Notes under the pieces: model-generated
What the model saw: the letters and a program-made list of their open reading frames with translations, nothing else
What the model was told of the DNA's origin: nothing
Database searches by the model: none
Shown here: positions 46,801-61,800 of the stretch, piece by piece
Numbering within the stretch: the stretch's first letter is position 1
How the letters are laid out: each line of letters opens with the position of its first letter
Assembly (NCBI GenBank): GCA_008694505.1
Contig: VZDJ01007753.1
Location: forward strand, 25,316,039-25,380,038
Origin: Cyanoderma ruficeps
Taxonomy: Eukaryota > Chordata > Aves > Passeriformes > Timaliidae
DNA length: 64,000 bases
Direction: 5' to 3'
Translations under genes and position numbers: made by a program

Positions 46801-49800
46801 CAGAACAGTGTGGTTTGGGTTGGAAGGGACACCTTCTACTAGACCAGAGAATCCAAGTAACTGAACTCAACCTAACTCTCTTAGATTCTGTCAGATATGC
46901 TTGTGTCTTCAATTTCAACTTAAAAAAAACGAATGATTTAAAATCTCCTTAGAAGTCTACAGGGTACTATTTTTAAAAAACCCTTTCTTATCTCAGTATC
47001 TTAATTTCTGTGCTTAATTTTTCTTGATTCCATTTAAAAGTCTCTCTTCAAACTAGGTTTTGCAGAAAATATCTATAAGATAGCTTTTACACAGTTTTGT
47101 AACTTGTGTTGGATCATCGAAGTTACTTAGAGGGGAGAGGCAGATTCTCCCCTTGCACTATCCTTTTAGATCACATTGTATAGAAAGGAATGAGCAGAAA
47201 CTGGAGGTTTTCCTTATGAAACACTTAATGAGGTTCACAAAAAGAAGTCTCCTCTATATAGAGTTTCATCAAATACATACAATTAATTGTTGATGAGCTA
47301 CCTCTCTGTAACACTTTATTTGCAGCAACAGGATTTCTAAAAAGTTACACCAGAAACTGTGTTTAATTCCAACCAGAATTCTACACTGAACAAAATATTC
47401 TGTTTAATTCACCTATTAGTCACCTACTTATCTTAATATCCTCCATACCAAGCCTATATAACAAAAACTGTGGTTTAATACACAAATCAGACAACTGAAT
47501 CTTAAGAAAATTTAAAGATCAGTAACTGTTGCTTTCACTACCTCCAACTACTTTCAAATCCTGCTAATAGAGTCATAAAATGGCTTGGGTGGAAGGGACC
47601 TTTAACATCATTTAGTTCCAATCCCTCCTGTCACAGGCAGGACCACCATCCACTATACCAGACTGCTTAAAGCCACATTCAGCCTGGCCTAGAACACCTT
47701 CCAGGGATGGAGCATCCCCAATTTCTCTGGGCAACCTGTGCCAGTATTTCACCACTCTCACAGTAAAGAACTTCTTCCTAATACCTAATCTAAACCTACT
47801 CTCTTTCAGTTTGAAGCCATTCCCCTTGTCTTGTCACACCACATGCCCTTGTACAAACATGTTCTTCTCCAAGTTTCTTGTAGGCTCCTTTAGGTACTGG
47901 AAGATCACAATAATATCTCCCAAGAACCCTCTCCAGACTGAACAACCCCAAGCCTTTCACTGTCTTCTCAGGAGAGGTGCTCTAGCTCTGGGATCATCAC
48001 CACGGCCTTGCTCAGGACTCAGTCCAACAGGTCTGTGTCCTTCTTATGCTGGAGCAGCACTCCAGGCAGGATCTCACAAGAGCAGAATAGAGGGCTTAAA
48101 ACACCTTTCTGTAGTGTTTGTTCCAACCATCTTCAAGCATCTAACCATTTTTCAAACTGAAAGATGCTGCAGAGGAGTAAAACTTTTTATTTACAACACC
48201 ATACAATGAGGTACCATAATAATGCAACAGGTACCTCATTCAAGATGGGTATTTATTACAAAAGAGCTCTACTTACCAGATTCTACTTGTGATGAAAACA
48301 TTACCACTGACTGGGATGTTTCTAAATCATAGATGACTGTGCTGCCAGTGTTAAAAGATGCCACCATATGAGCAGGGTCACAACCTATAAAGTCGACTGA
48401 TGTGGGTATTCCATGCTCTAGAAAGAGCAAAAAATATCTTTAGAAAGAACAAAACACTTCAAAATTCCCGACATTTAAGGTCATACTTAAAGAAGGTATT
48501 TGCTCTTTTCTTTAAAGTAATGCTATAGCACCATGATTATTTTATTACAAGTTATTCCTTTAGCTACGTTACCCAGTTTGGATAAATGCAGATAATGAGC
48601 CTGGATGCATCATCAGCTGCCCCATAATAGATTTTCAAAACCACAGCAAAAACTTACCTTTCTCTCCATTGTAAGTGCAAATACAAGGAATTTTTTCCGG
48701 TGGGTTCCATAACCTAATAGTGCCATCTGCTGAACAAGAGAGTAAGTGATTCTTTACACCACTGTAAGCAAGACCCCAGACTGCATCTGTGTGAGCAATT
48801 AATGTGCCAGCTAGAACGTTTGGCTCTGGAAAAAAAAAGTTCACAAAGGAAACCTTTTTAGTGAAGAAGCATTAAGTATTTCTTGTACCTCAACATAAAT
48901 TAAATTCCACATAAACCAGCTGTATATCCCCCCTGCTCTTCCTGTCTAAGCAACAGCTAAAATATTACACCAATCATTTTGCACAACCACTGCCATCTTT
49001 CTCAAAAAACCAACCAACCAACCAACAAAAAAACCCCCCACAAACAACTCAACCAACTATGTCCCCATTTCCAGAATTACACGCTCTTGTTACCACCCTC
49101 CCCTCTTACTTCTTACTTCCAAATTCAACATCTTAAAGATGCTTGATCACAGCCCTTCCTTTGTACAAGGTGCAGAAAATCAGCTTTCCACTTAAATACT
49201 TGATGCTTATACTTAATGTGGTTTTTACTCAGCACACTCTGCTGAAACATAGGTGTGGTCTAAAACTTTCAAGCACACTAATAATTAAAACAGGACTAAT
49301 TTCTTCCTGTGGAGCTGGGAATCTTGTTTTCATCTCCATGATACTTAATAATTTTCTTTTCTAGAGGGTTTTAAAATCTATGCAGAGTTTTCCAAGCAGT
49401 TATCAGCTATCTAATTTTAATCTACAATTAAAGATATCTAAAGTTAGGGACCTGAGATGCAAGTCAGTTTATCTCAGTTTCCTAGCAAATTTCCATCAGA
49501 AGAAATAAATAATCAGAAGAAGTTGTAATTCTGGTTCAAAATATTTTGCTTCTCAAAAATATGTTATGATTTTTTTCTTTACTGCATAAATCTCAAGAAT
49601 TGCTATTACTCCCTATTACTGTTCTACAAAAAGTACATCACCAGTGCAAGCAGGAAAAAATAACTGATGTTTGTCACACATAAGTAGTTGAAAACACACA
49701 GAGTAGCTGAGAAATGGCAGTAATATTTAATAATTAGCTTTCACAAAAGCTCTAGAAGACAGATTAACATCAAATGGGAAAATAATGTACAAGACAATGG

Positions 49801-52800
49801 TCAGAAGCTGTTTATCTTTTAAAAGGTACTTACCATAGGTATCATATGGATCCACACTAGGGCTAGGCATGTTCCACCACTGGATGGTTGCATCAATACC
49901 ACCACTGAAACACTGTTCTCCATTGGAACTAATTGCCAATGACAATACAGGTCCACTATTGAGAGACAGAGAAAAAAGCTGATTGGTAACTGCCTACAGG
50001 ATAGAAGTGAAAATTTGGCTATTTTCAAAAAAAACATCTGGATTGGCTCAAGCAGTTAAGAACCCCTTAAACTCCATAGAAAAAGTCTATGAAAACATTT
50101 TTTAAGCCTCAACAAGTGATATCAACCTCTAGTAAAATAATTGTAAGTAATTAACTAAAACTGTGCAAACTGAAGCAATTCGAAGAAAACCACCATATTT
50201 CTCAGAAGCAACAGTAACTCAAACCTACAAATGGTGAGTTTTTACACTGCCTCTATGCCAACCTAACAGCTAGCTGTACAGAGAGAGGTGGCTGTAGCCC
50301 TCCTCCCCGGCAACTGTTTTCTCATCCTATTTTTAGGAACAGATAGTAAGGTATGGCCCAGGAAATTGGTTCAGAGAAATGATCCTAAAAACTGTACCTT
50401 TTGGCCAAAGTTAGACTCCTACTGGTTTAACTTCTTCAACCTGCTTGCTGTGATACCAGACAAGCACAAGTTGTAGCCCAAAGGAAGAAACAGTAGTGTT
50501 TGCTTTGAACACACTACTACCACCACATGTTTAACTGTACTGTAAAACCACATCCCCAAAATCAGGTGCCTGTGTCATTTGATGGCCACGCTCATGATAT
50601 AAATGAGTGCAGCTAAACAAACTAGAACTACATATTTGAAGATGTTGAAAAGGAATCCACCTATACATTTTACCTATACATTTGGTAAAGTGAAGAATAA
50701 GGATGGGCAGAAAAGTAATGTTGCTCAGTAACTGCCTGAAGGGAAAAATAGTAAAATCATTTTGTTTCATCACACTAGAAGTCACAGGGTAGGGATTAGT
50801 TCTCTATCAGAATTTCCCCAAGCCTTACCTTTTGGTATTCACTAACAAACATACAAGTAACAGCTTAAATTTGGACAGAGATTTGGAGAATTCAACAGGT
50901 CAGTGACCCGCTGTATCACTCAAAAGAACTTGTATTTCATGGGGACAAATTGCTCACTCAGTCCTGGGGAAGAGTGTTTTATGCCTTAGGTAATAAATGA
51001 GAAAGTAAGACATGTTCTATCATGTGGTCTAAGGGAAGGAGAGGGTGATAAGAACATGTAAATTTCCTAATATAAACTATGAATTAATTTTCTTCTTTGC
51101 TGTTTTTGAGGCCAGCACAAGAAGCGTCACCCTCTTCCACATCTATCAAAGAATCCTCTTAAAGCTTACCTGCTGACTGGGTTGGAGAGTGACTCTTTAC
51201 TTATACAAGCAAAGTACTACTCTGGCTACCAACTGTGCATTTTTATCTTGCCTTCTTATTGAAAGAAAGCAGAATTCAAAATTAGCAAGTGAAACCCAGG
51301 CAGTAATAAAGCAATTAACACATGATGAAAAACCATTAAGACTCAGACCTGTATCTGAAGCTACTAGCCAAGACCAGCCTCTACCTTACTCATCTTTTCC
51401 ACATATTACATTTAAAATCCACAGTCCAGGACAAGTCTTAGGTGATTTCGTTATCATCATCCAAAAGCTCTCCTTTCCGCTGCAACTAATCAAATTTGCC
51501 ACTTTCTTGTTCATGTGTTATCATAGACTCTGCAATTCATGACAGGGACTTGATATGAAGCTGCTTTACCAAGTACAATGTGCTTGTTTAAACAATGTAA
51601 AAAGAGTGTAATTTGAGGCTTTTACACTGAAGCGTTTTATTAATACATGGGATAATGACAATATATTTATCAGCCATGAATAATGTCAAACACTCACATG
51701 TGGGCCCTAAATGTGTAGATGGGTTCTACATCTAAAGAGGCACTCCTGAAAGAAAAAGAAGAGTTATTATACCACATGAAATCTCTACTAAAAAACTCTG
51801 AAAATATAAGAGTTTAATCAATTTCAAAGGCATTTAAAACACAACTGATGTTTTATAAAAACCCATATACTTGCTTTTTGGCAGGAACCGTTTTCTGCAA
51901 ATTCCAAAGTTTTAGAGTATGGTCCTCAGAGGCTGTAACCAGCACAGGCTCTACAGGATGAAAAGCTAATGCTCGCACTCCATCAAAATGACTGCGTAGC
52001 GTATACTTAGGGTTCCATGTCTTTCGGAAGGCATCTTTATTAGCTGGCAACTTCAAAGAGAAAAGGAAAGGAGTCATTTTATCTTGGATTTTAAAACACA
52101 TATTTTATATATATCTCCTCGTATTTTTAGAAAACAGCCTATGCTGTTATATATATAACAGCTAACATATATTCAACCTTAAGTTTGCATTTATCTATTG
52201 ATTTATCTATATATATCTACAACTCCATCTGGCCAGCTAGACAGTCCACAAATTTTTCTGTTGTAACAGTTTCCTTTAACCCAGGCTGGAATGATTTATA
52301 ATGTTAAACACACAGAATAGACTTGATTTTCAAAACTGATTTTAATCCTTTTGTGCAATGACACTAATTCTTTTTCTTTGCACAAAGAGAAATGTTTCAT
52401 TGTGCATCATGCTGTCTGCACCCCAGAAAGAGATTATAGCCATCAAAAGCTTATTTATCACTTAAACACAATAAAAAATGAACTTGAGGTGCTTGGTGAG
52501 TGATCTTCCTCAGATGAGTAACTTGACTGAGATTGACAAGAAACACATATAGTTCTTGAATACTTGTACAGATGAAGTTATGTACACAGAAATAGCTAAT
52601 CAGAATTTCAGTACACATTTGTCATGATTTTAAACATAACATTACACAAACATGTTTTAAGTCTTTAATGACTTTAAAATACATCTGTGAGAAAATAATT
52701 TAGGTTTGCGAAGCAATATATGCAAACTATACATTTATATACTGTGAATATCTAATTAATACTCTTACCCTATAGACTGTTAGGCTAAAATACAATAATT

Positions 52801-55800
52801 ACAGCTGATTAATATTAATTATAGGTAACTCAGAAGAGTTGCTGGAAAAATCCAAGCCCCTCTAGTGATTGCAAGCAAATTTACAGCTTTGAATATAATT
52901 TATATTCATGCAGCAAGCAGACCCTTAAAAGACTACATCCCATCCTAAGCCTCCATCATAAAGAAATAACATGGGTTTATAAGAGTACTTCTCTGTTCCC
53001 CTAAAGGCAGTTTAGAAAACTGACTTGAATTAGATTAACAAAATAAGCAAACTAAGAATGACTGGAAACTAATTGCATCCTTTTTCTTACACAACTGGAA
53101 ACTAATTGCATCCTTTGTCTTACACACTATCTATTCAGCATGTAATTGTTAAAGTACATTTCTCAACTGTAGGCCAGAATAGCTTGACATCTCAAACTAA
53201 TTTCAGCAACACTAATAAGAAATCAAAATCTCCCATAGCTAATCAAATCTTACTACCTTTTATCTGTGAGGACTGAAAATAATCAGATAACAGTGTAACG
53301 TACTGTAGTATTTTTGGACCAAGTCTATAACCTGGAGTGAATTACCACTACTCACTCAAACCAAATTCAATTCTATCCAACAAAGCAATGAGGTTCAGAC
53401 AATAAAATTTACTGTTCTGAGTTACAGATGTGCAGACATTTGCTTTTCCATTATATTACTGTAAATTTCTGACAAAAAGAAGCGCAAACTTTACCTAATT
53501 CCAATCAAGTCACAGAAACTTGTTATACCAGACATGTAACCTGAATTTTTAGGGTTTTTTAAATACCAACCAAGAAATACATACAATAACAAAGCATTTT
53601 GTTTGCAATCTTCCTACTTCAGAGTACAGTGAATACTGCAATATTTTTACTGAGATTTAAGTTATTTATCATTACACTGCATATTATATACAAGCTTCAT
53701 AAAAAAAATTATCTTATGTTCCAGGAAACGGAGCAGAATGGAATTCTGGAGTTCTGCATTAAACATAATTTGGACCAAACTGTTGATTTATTTCCCTCCC
53801 AAAATGGAAAAGAGGAGGGGGGGGGGAGAGAAAGGGGAAAAAAAACCCCCGGTATTTTCCTAGCAAATAGAGTTCCTTTATGTTTTAAATCCTCATTATG
53901 TAATATATTCACCCACCTAGCTAATTTATGTTACCTTGTATTTGCAGTGATCTGGGGCTTAGAGAAATTAAAGCCAAAAACTTGAAATAGCAATCATTAT
54001 TTTTAGCACATGATATGTTCCAGATTATGCAGAAGACTTTCAATTTTTTGGGTGCAATGTGCATCCACACAACAATAATATCTATTACAGTTGTGATGAA
54101 AACTCATTTGAGAAAATCAGAACTGGACACAGTGATCCCTATTTTTCAAAATATGAAAAGAGTTGATTCTATCTTTCTCTTTTTTCTTAAAAGGCTTGTT
54201 AAAACCGTAATTTTGTTATCAGCAGTACAGAGAAATCTGCTAAAATCTGCTGTAGAATTTACACGCGTTATGAAAAGTAAGTCACATTTCCTATTTTAAG
54301 TATAGCTTTGAAGCTTTAATTTTTTTTAAATGGACTGGAACATCTTGGTTCTTTTAGAAGACACCACATACACTTTACTAGAAATCTAGTTAAAAAACAA
54401 TTTTTTAAAATTCTTTCCCTTATCCATGTTTCTAATGGATCTTGATATCCTTACTGCAAGAGTTAGAGAACAGCTTATAGATCTTTAAAGAGGTCCTCGC
54501 AATCTCTAAGAAAAAAAGCTAACCAGTAATGTATTTCCAAAAAACCCAACTCCACCTCAGAAAAACACAGTAAAAGGACTTAGAAAAGGGATTTGATGAT
54601 TACAAAGGCTAAATGTGAGATTATTTCACAAAACGGGCCAGAAGAATAATGGAAAAGTAGTGGAATGTGACAGTGTATATCAATGTTTGGAAGCGTGACA
54701 TCTCCAAAGCCCCTCAAAACATGAGGCATAGATGGACACACTGCCCCACTGAGCCTGGGTGCTCTACTCTAAGTGTGTATTTATATACACACACACACAC
54801 TTGCAAGACAATCAAAGTCATGAGAAAACAGACCATAGAACCATACAACTTCACTAGCTGCTCTTCCTTTTTTCCATGGACTTTAGTTGACTTTACTGAA
54901 GACCAAGAAGGATCAAACAACCTACTCATTCTGCCTTGAAAGCACAGGCAAACCAGACTGAAACTACACCTGAGCTAAAAAAACCCAAAAAACAACTCCC
55001 TCTCAACAAAAAAAAAAGGTACCAGGCAATGAAAATCTTTTCCTTGCCCCTGCAGTCAACAGAATCCTAATGCATTGTAGGGAGACACGCATTTCCTTAT
55101 CTCAAACAAGTACTCCCCAAAAGCAAACAAAAATTTTAGAAAACAATAATAACTGCAGTCAGTGTCTTTTTATGTTTCAATGTTACTTTTTTCTTGATAA
55201 TGTTGTAACTTATTGGAAGATTTCCAAGCTTACAGGCTCTGATAAAAGAAAGCTTTCCATTTTTCAGGCAGTCCTACTGCAGGAAAGCACCACTGTGTGC
55301 TGCTATGGAATCCAAAAATATACAAATGGGAGCATTTGATTTGGCAATATTATTCGCTTGGCGTACAAACAACTGTATGCACTGAAGTCAATGTAAGTAG
55401 ATAATAAGAAAGACATAACTTGAGATGAGTGTACTGTTTAAGATGACTAGTCTTGGAGACAACCTGTGATATTAATCAAGCATACAGAAATCTTTTGAGT
55501 TATAGTTGAAATTCCTAAGATTTATACTTAACTCCCATCCTGTATGCACGTCCTCTCCCTTTCAAAATACAACACTCATCAAGGAGTGATACATGAAAGC
55601 AAGTGGAAGCCTGTTGTAGCTTTGTTTATTCATGCACTCTAATGGCTCACAAAAGCTATCTGAAGAGCATGGACCAAACCTATTGGGAGCAAATGCATTA
55701 AGTGTTCTGGTTTGAGGTTTTTTTGTTGTTCTTGTTTTACTCACACATTAACTTAGCGTAACACCTCCTTGTCTGGAGATACACTGGAGAAGGAGGTGAC

Positions 55801-58800
55801 TTCAGCTTACAAGGGCATTAGACTACGATGCACTGCAAGCACTGGATTAAAGGTACAACATAAGACATGGTCTTACTGTGCTCCAAATCCATAGCAATGA
55901 GGGAACAACTTCAGAAATTAAAAACTATCATGGACTTTTTAACCCAAAGAAACTTTGCGATGAAAAACTAATAGCATCTGAATTTCAGCCTCTTCAAAGT
56001 TGTAACAGGACAGTGTCATGTTAAATATAAAAAAAAATGTTGCCATCTGCACTATTTTATACTTTGTCTTTTCTGACCTGTGAAGTCAGAAGCCACTGCT
56101 CATTTTTCAGCTATGCTTTAAAAGGAAGAAAATATCTTAAGAGTACTGGGAAAGGAGGACTGGACAAGAAGCAGCGAAACCAAGTGACAATTACAGTCAA
56201 TCTCGACTCATTTTCGGTGAATGGTCTAGTAAGAAAACAAAACTCTATTTCTATCTTTTGTCTCCCATATACACCAAATATTAGAGCATGAAATAAGACT
56301 CTTCCCACTCGCCTCCCAAACCAAGCTGAAATTAAAGAGCCTCTAATAAAGGCTTTCAGCGAGAAAATTTTGAAAATTCAACTACATTGAAAAAGATCAA
56401 TTTCATCTATAGGATGATTAACACCTTCCAACCTTCAACAAATGTGTGCTTCTACTACTTCTTCTTAGCTCAGGCAGCACTTCATATTTGTGTATTTATC
56501 AGCTATTCTCTGCTTTAAGTTTCCCAAGGGCAAAAGTAACCTCTATTCTGCATCACCCTTTGCACCACAAAAACTGTTTTGTCACAAGTAACACAGATTC
56601 TCCTGTAACAGTTGGTATCAACTATATTCATTGTAATGCTTTCTGAGTTTAGTCCTGGCTTGCCTCTAAATACCTCTCCATCTCGGAATAAGCAAAATGG
56701 CTGCACACTGTTTTATTAAGAATTTGCAGTTCACAAAAGACAACAATCCACTACAAATTTGCAACCTGCAGTCAAGCCAACACAAGAGGTTTTAAATACA
56801 ATACTGCATGCAAAACTTACCTGAACACTTCCCTAACCAGCCATCCACTGTTACTATCCAATGAAAAATTTGTTTAACACTATTGGCAGAAGCTTAATGA
56901 ATATGGTGAAAGGAATGTCAGACAACTCTGGATTATAATAAAAACACCCCCTAAAAGTTTACATCTGAAATATACTACTACATATACAGTCTATGCTGTT
57001 AACACTACTTATTCGCCAAAGGACAGCAGATAAATAAGTTAATATTAATATTTGTGTTTCATGACATGTCTACTCAACACTCCATTTCAAAGTACAACTG
57101 TCATTTTGGTCATGTTAAGACATGAATATATATTTTAAGTCACAACACATTCCCCCCCAGTGACAAAATCTGAATTAAATTATTAATGTAGAAAAAACCC
57201 AATTCTGGTTACCCAAATTACTTATTTCATTCACAAGGTGCACTTTCCTTCAAAGTAACAGTTTTTACTAAAGGAGTGAAGAAGTGCATCAGTAATGTTC
57301 AGGGTTAAGGAGAAAGGACTCAACTATTATTGGTTAAACTGTATAAAGAATTTTAAAATAAAATTGCACTTACATCATAACTATAGTCTGCATCATTTGT
57401 TACTGTCAAGTCTGCAAGGTCTCCAAGGCCCAGTACACTTAACAACACATCATCAGAACCCATAATAAATGACTTGCCTCCTCCAGGTGAAAATGTTATT
57501 GGCTCAGCTACAAAGAACAAAACAGTTTCTTTAAGTCTCAACAGAGTAATTCAAACTGATGAAAAGCTGCATTATTCATCACTTAACAGCAAAGCAGAGC
57601 TTAAAACTGAACTTGCATGTACTATATACAGCCCCAACTAAAAGAAAAAAAAAAAACAAGAGCATGAAAACACGCACACATGTGCAAACACACACACATT
57701 ATAGACACAATTCTTGTATCATGGTTTGTCATTTGATTTCAACTTACTTTATAGAGGTTTTGATACTGACAAGTGACTTGACTGACATTACTTTACACCG
57801 CAATATCAAATGTACATCCCAGGTCTTCAAATTCTCAGCTGAGTTTTTCATTCATTATACCATGCTTCCTGCCTTCTATCCACTTGCAAATACGTCTTTG
57901 TGTTTTATACTAGTCAAATATTTCTACTAGTATACTGAAGCATTTTTTAATTGCTCAAGTAAAAGACTCTTGCAAAAATCTCTTCCACTTTGAGTTTTTT
58001 CAGACAACTGAAAAAATGAAAACATCTATTATTTATTCATTTCCTCTCTTAGTTTCTCGACATGATTTTGGATTCTAATTTTAAAGTACACTCAACTGAT
58101 ACTCATGTTGTCTAGCTCTGCCTTCCTCAATCTAAAATTTATCATTCCTATTAATTATCATTTCGAATGAATAAAAGTTATATATAGCCATTCACTATGA
58201 ATTCACATCTGAATAAAAAAGTTTAAAATATTCACCCATATTTTTTATCCTCTTCAATGATTCTGTACATCTCCCTCAACCCACAAATATCAATTTAGCA
58301 GTAATGAATAGGAATGAAGGCTTAAACATTTTAACACTTCAGCACATTTCAGAAGGTACTTTTACTTCTCAGTTTTCTTTTCCACTTAGAAATAGCAACA
58401 CTTGTTAAGTAGAATATGTAAAATTAAGGTATGTGTGAACTTTAGCTAGGTATAACCATCTCCAAAATATGTTAAATGATATTTGACATCTTAAAAAATT
58501 AAACTTGCTTGATTTTGAATTTCACTGATCTGGCAAAGAGAGTTATGACCTCACTTTAATGCCACTCTTTATTTCTAATCCTCCTAGAAAACCCTTCAAT
58601 CTCAGAGAAAATAGTTTCCAGTTTCCTGTGGTTTTTGTCTTCTAAAAGTAGTTCCAAACAAGAGGACTAATAATTAACACACTCCTGTTTAGAATACACA
58701 TCTCCATTATTCCGTATGGCCACTACACCTGCATGGTAACCGAGCTCCAGCCCACTCCCACTGAAGGAAAGTGACTGAAACCAGATGTAAAGGTACAGAT

Positions 58801-61800
58801 GTCTGGCACCACTGCTAGGATTAGGCAAAGTGGAGCCAGGCCAATTAGATCAAAATACACAACATCTCAAGAATAAAACAGGTTCTAATGCCTCAGAACT
58901 ATTGTACTATAAAGAGATGTAATCTCATTAGTACAGTCAATACAACCGTTTGTGAGAATCTGAGAACAAAACCTATGTAAGAATACAGATTGCTGTTCCT
59001 ACAATTGCATAACAAGAGCAAACAATATTTTAACTATGCACAATCACCTCTTGTAAAAATATTCACAGTCCATCCAGAGGTTTGACTCCTAAGAATGCTA
59101 CATAACATTAGCAGCCCAAAATGGCTTACCATGCCCTAATATGAATAAGCTTTTCATTTCCATTAGTAATTTACTAAAACTCTACATTTGAGAGTCTACT
59201 ACAAAACACTTGTATTTCAAAAAATCATATTCCTACAAAACACCTATTTACTTTCCTGTTACTCCTATTTGAGCTTTAGGACAGGCCCACAAGGTATAGA
59301 TAAACCCCGTAACCTGTCATTCTAATTCTTTGTGAAATTAATGTCACCTGATCTTAACAGATCAACTTTCCTATGCTTTATAATAAAAATTAAGGACCAC
59401 CACATCAAAAACCTATACTACAAATTCATCAAGTTTTGTTTGCTGAATGACTATCTCTTTTGAAGCTCTAAAGCTTCAAAATTAATGCTACTTGAAATTC
59501 AGAAGACTATTTCTCAATACTAAAGTTGTCCATACATATGTACATATGCATTCTGTAATTTATTTGTGAATTTTGTATTTTACAGTGAGGCATATTTGAG
59601 AAGTTTAATAAATGGTTGCAAACTGCTTTTGTAATAACGAAAAGGCAGAATAGTAACACAATGAAAAATGCATGATGTTACAGCTACTAAAAATAAAGAC
59701 CCATATCTTCACATACCAAAACAATGCATCAATAGATACATGCAAATGACAGTTAAATGACTTTTTAATGCTTTTCATCTAGAAAAAAATTTCAAAATTT
59801 TTTAACACAATACAGTATTATTCTCGTAGCATAATATAAATGCTTCACTGAGTTTGCAATCAATAAATATAAAGTAAGAAAATGATAGCACAAGTTCCTT
59901 TGTAGGTGAAACTAGGTGAAATTATATTGAAATATCAAATCATGTAATTAAATATTTGCTTAGCCAATCCTAACTAGCGCTTCTTACCTTCAAGTTCTTG
60001 ACATCATACACAATTAAGTCAAAATCAAGCAGTAATACTTGTATAAACTGAAACTGCTCTAATCTCTGATCAGATGTGTACGTTCATATAGGCCGTTGAT
60101 GTGTACTGTACAACAGAACATCTTAACCTTGTTTCCTACAAAGTCAATATGTGGTACACCAAAAGCAGCTGTTCATACCCAAGCAGTTAGCTGTTACTGC
60201 TTTTTTTCTGTCAATCTGTAGATTGACACCTTGGCAATCTATAGATATTAAAACTGAAGAACAGCCAGTGAAGAAAGTAATTCTTTCTATATTAGATGGA
60301 AAATCACGCTGATACCATTTCTGAAATGAATGTTGAAATGGAAACTCCAATTTCTCATGGCCAAAATTATCAAGTATGATTATGGCATAACATCATACTT
60401 AACCAGGCAGTTCAGAGTGAAAAAAAAACTAACCCAAACCAAAAACCAAACTCTCATACCTTTAGAGGTATGAAAGAGATACTGCAAGCCAGTTAGAGCC
60501 AGTTCCTCACTGAACCCCCTTTAAGAAAAAAATTATCAACCACTGCCTCAGATTTGAAATATTTTAAAGTGTAGCACAAAACTTCCATACAGTCCCAAGA
60601 GAACTATGGTTTCATAAAATTGATCAGCATAAGCTAGTGTATGCCAGGAAGTAAGCCTAAAGTTTTCTGCAAAATCTTAGCTTTTAGAACACAGCTGAAT
60701 TGATAATTGAGCAAAATCTGTATTTGTACTGCATGGTACAAAATCTGTATTTTATGATAATGAAGTATTTGGCCTTGTAACACACCTAGAAGGAATTTAA
60801 ATACAACACAGCCTGTTTGTTTGCAGCTTTGCACCATATAGTACAGACAAAAACTCAAAAAGCTGCATACCATTCAGGATAGAAATACCAGAATTTACAC
60901 TCTAATATTCAAGTTTAAAAACTAGGCAGAAACCACAACAAGTAGATAAGATGACATATTAATTCTTATTACTCTTAATAAATAAAGAGCAAATTATACC
61001 AACAAGTTGAAAACATATGGACACAGCAAATAGCACAAAAATATAAACCTGAAAGCGGTTTATTTGAACAGTGTGAACAATCTTTACTTGAAGGGTAACA
61101 CAGTGTTTGTGCTCAAGAACCAGGCAATAGAAGTCAGTCCTTATCAAATTCAAATGTGGCATCTTTTTCTTCAAAAAGATTATTTTGTCCAGCATGATTT
61201 TAAATGTAAGGCCTCTACCTGAGACAACATCCCTGTCTCTAACAAGGTCTGTGTCTGTGTTCCTTTGCACAACATGCATGGCCTAAGAAAAACTGCGTAA
61301 GACAGACCTACAAAATCGTAACTGTAGGGTCACATGGCCTTAATACCCAAACATGGCTAAAAAGCAACCTAAAGCATGTAAACACTAAACCTAAAAAAAC
61401 CCTAAATATACGTCTACAAGTTTTAAAAAGTGGTTTTTCACTTGTAGATTTTTCAATTGCACTCCACAGGTAAATTTGATACTGCTTCATCTTGAAGATG
61501 GAAATAAAAGACGGTAAAAAAGATGACTGTTGTAAAATGACAGTTTGGGAGAGAAACAAAAAAAATCTCCTTGAAACATGGTTTAGGGGTTTTTCTGCTA
61601 GCCTGGTGACAGGCATTTGTGAGGCTAAGGGTGAAAAAGAACAGTAGAACCAACAGATTCCTGGAACCAGTAGTAATGCAAATTCCATTTCTGCTATAGC
61701 TGATACCGTGCCAGGGCTTATGGGTCGAAGATCATCCTAAAAGAGCCAAATCTGAATACATCTGAGTATTTTGAATGTATATGTTCTAAGTAGAGGCCAA

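Larger units (their letters stand above)
52051..57373 (-). other. STRN3: STRN3 intron before the WD40 domain
   Basis: A 5.3-kb AT-rich intron with the 20-bp palindrome, the 33-bp tandem duplication, the polypurine tract and a CA repeat. No internal exon is recognised. Confidence 0.8.
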
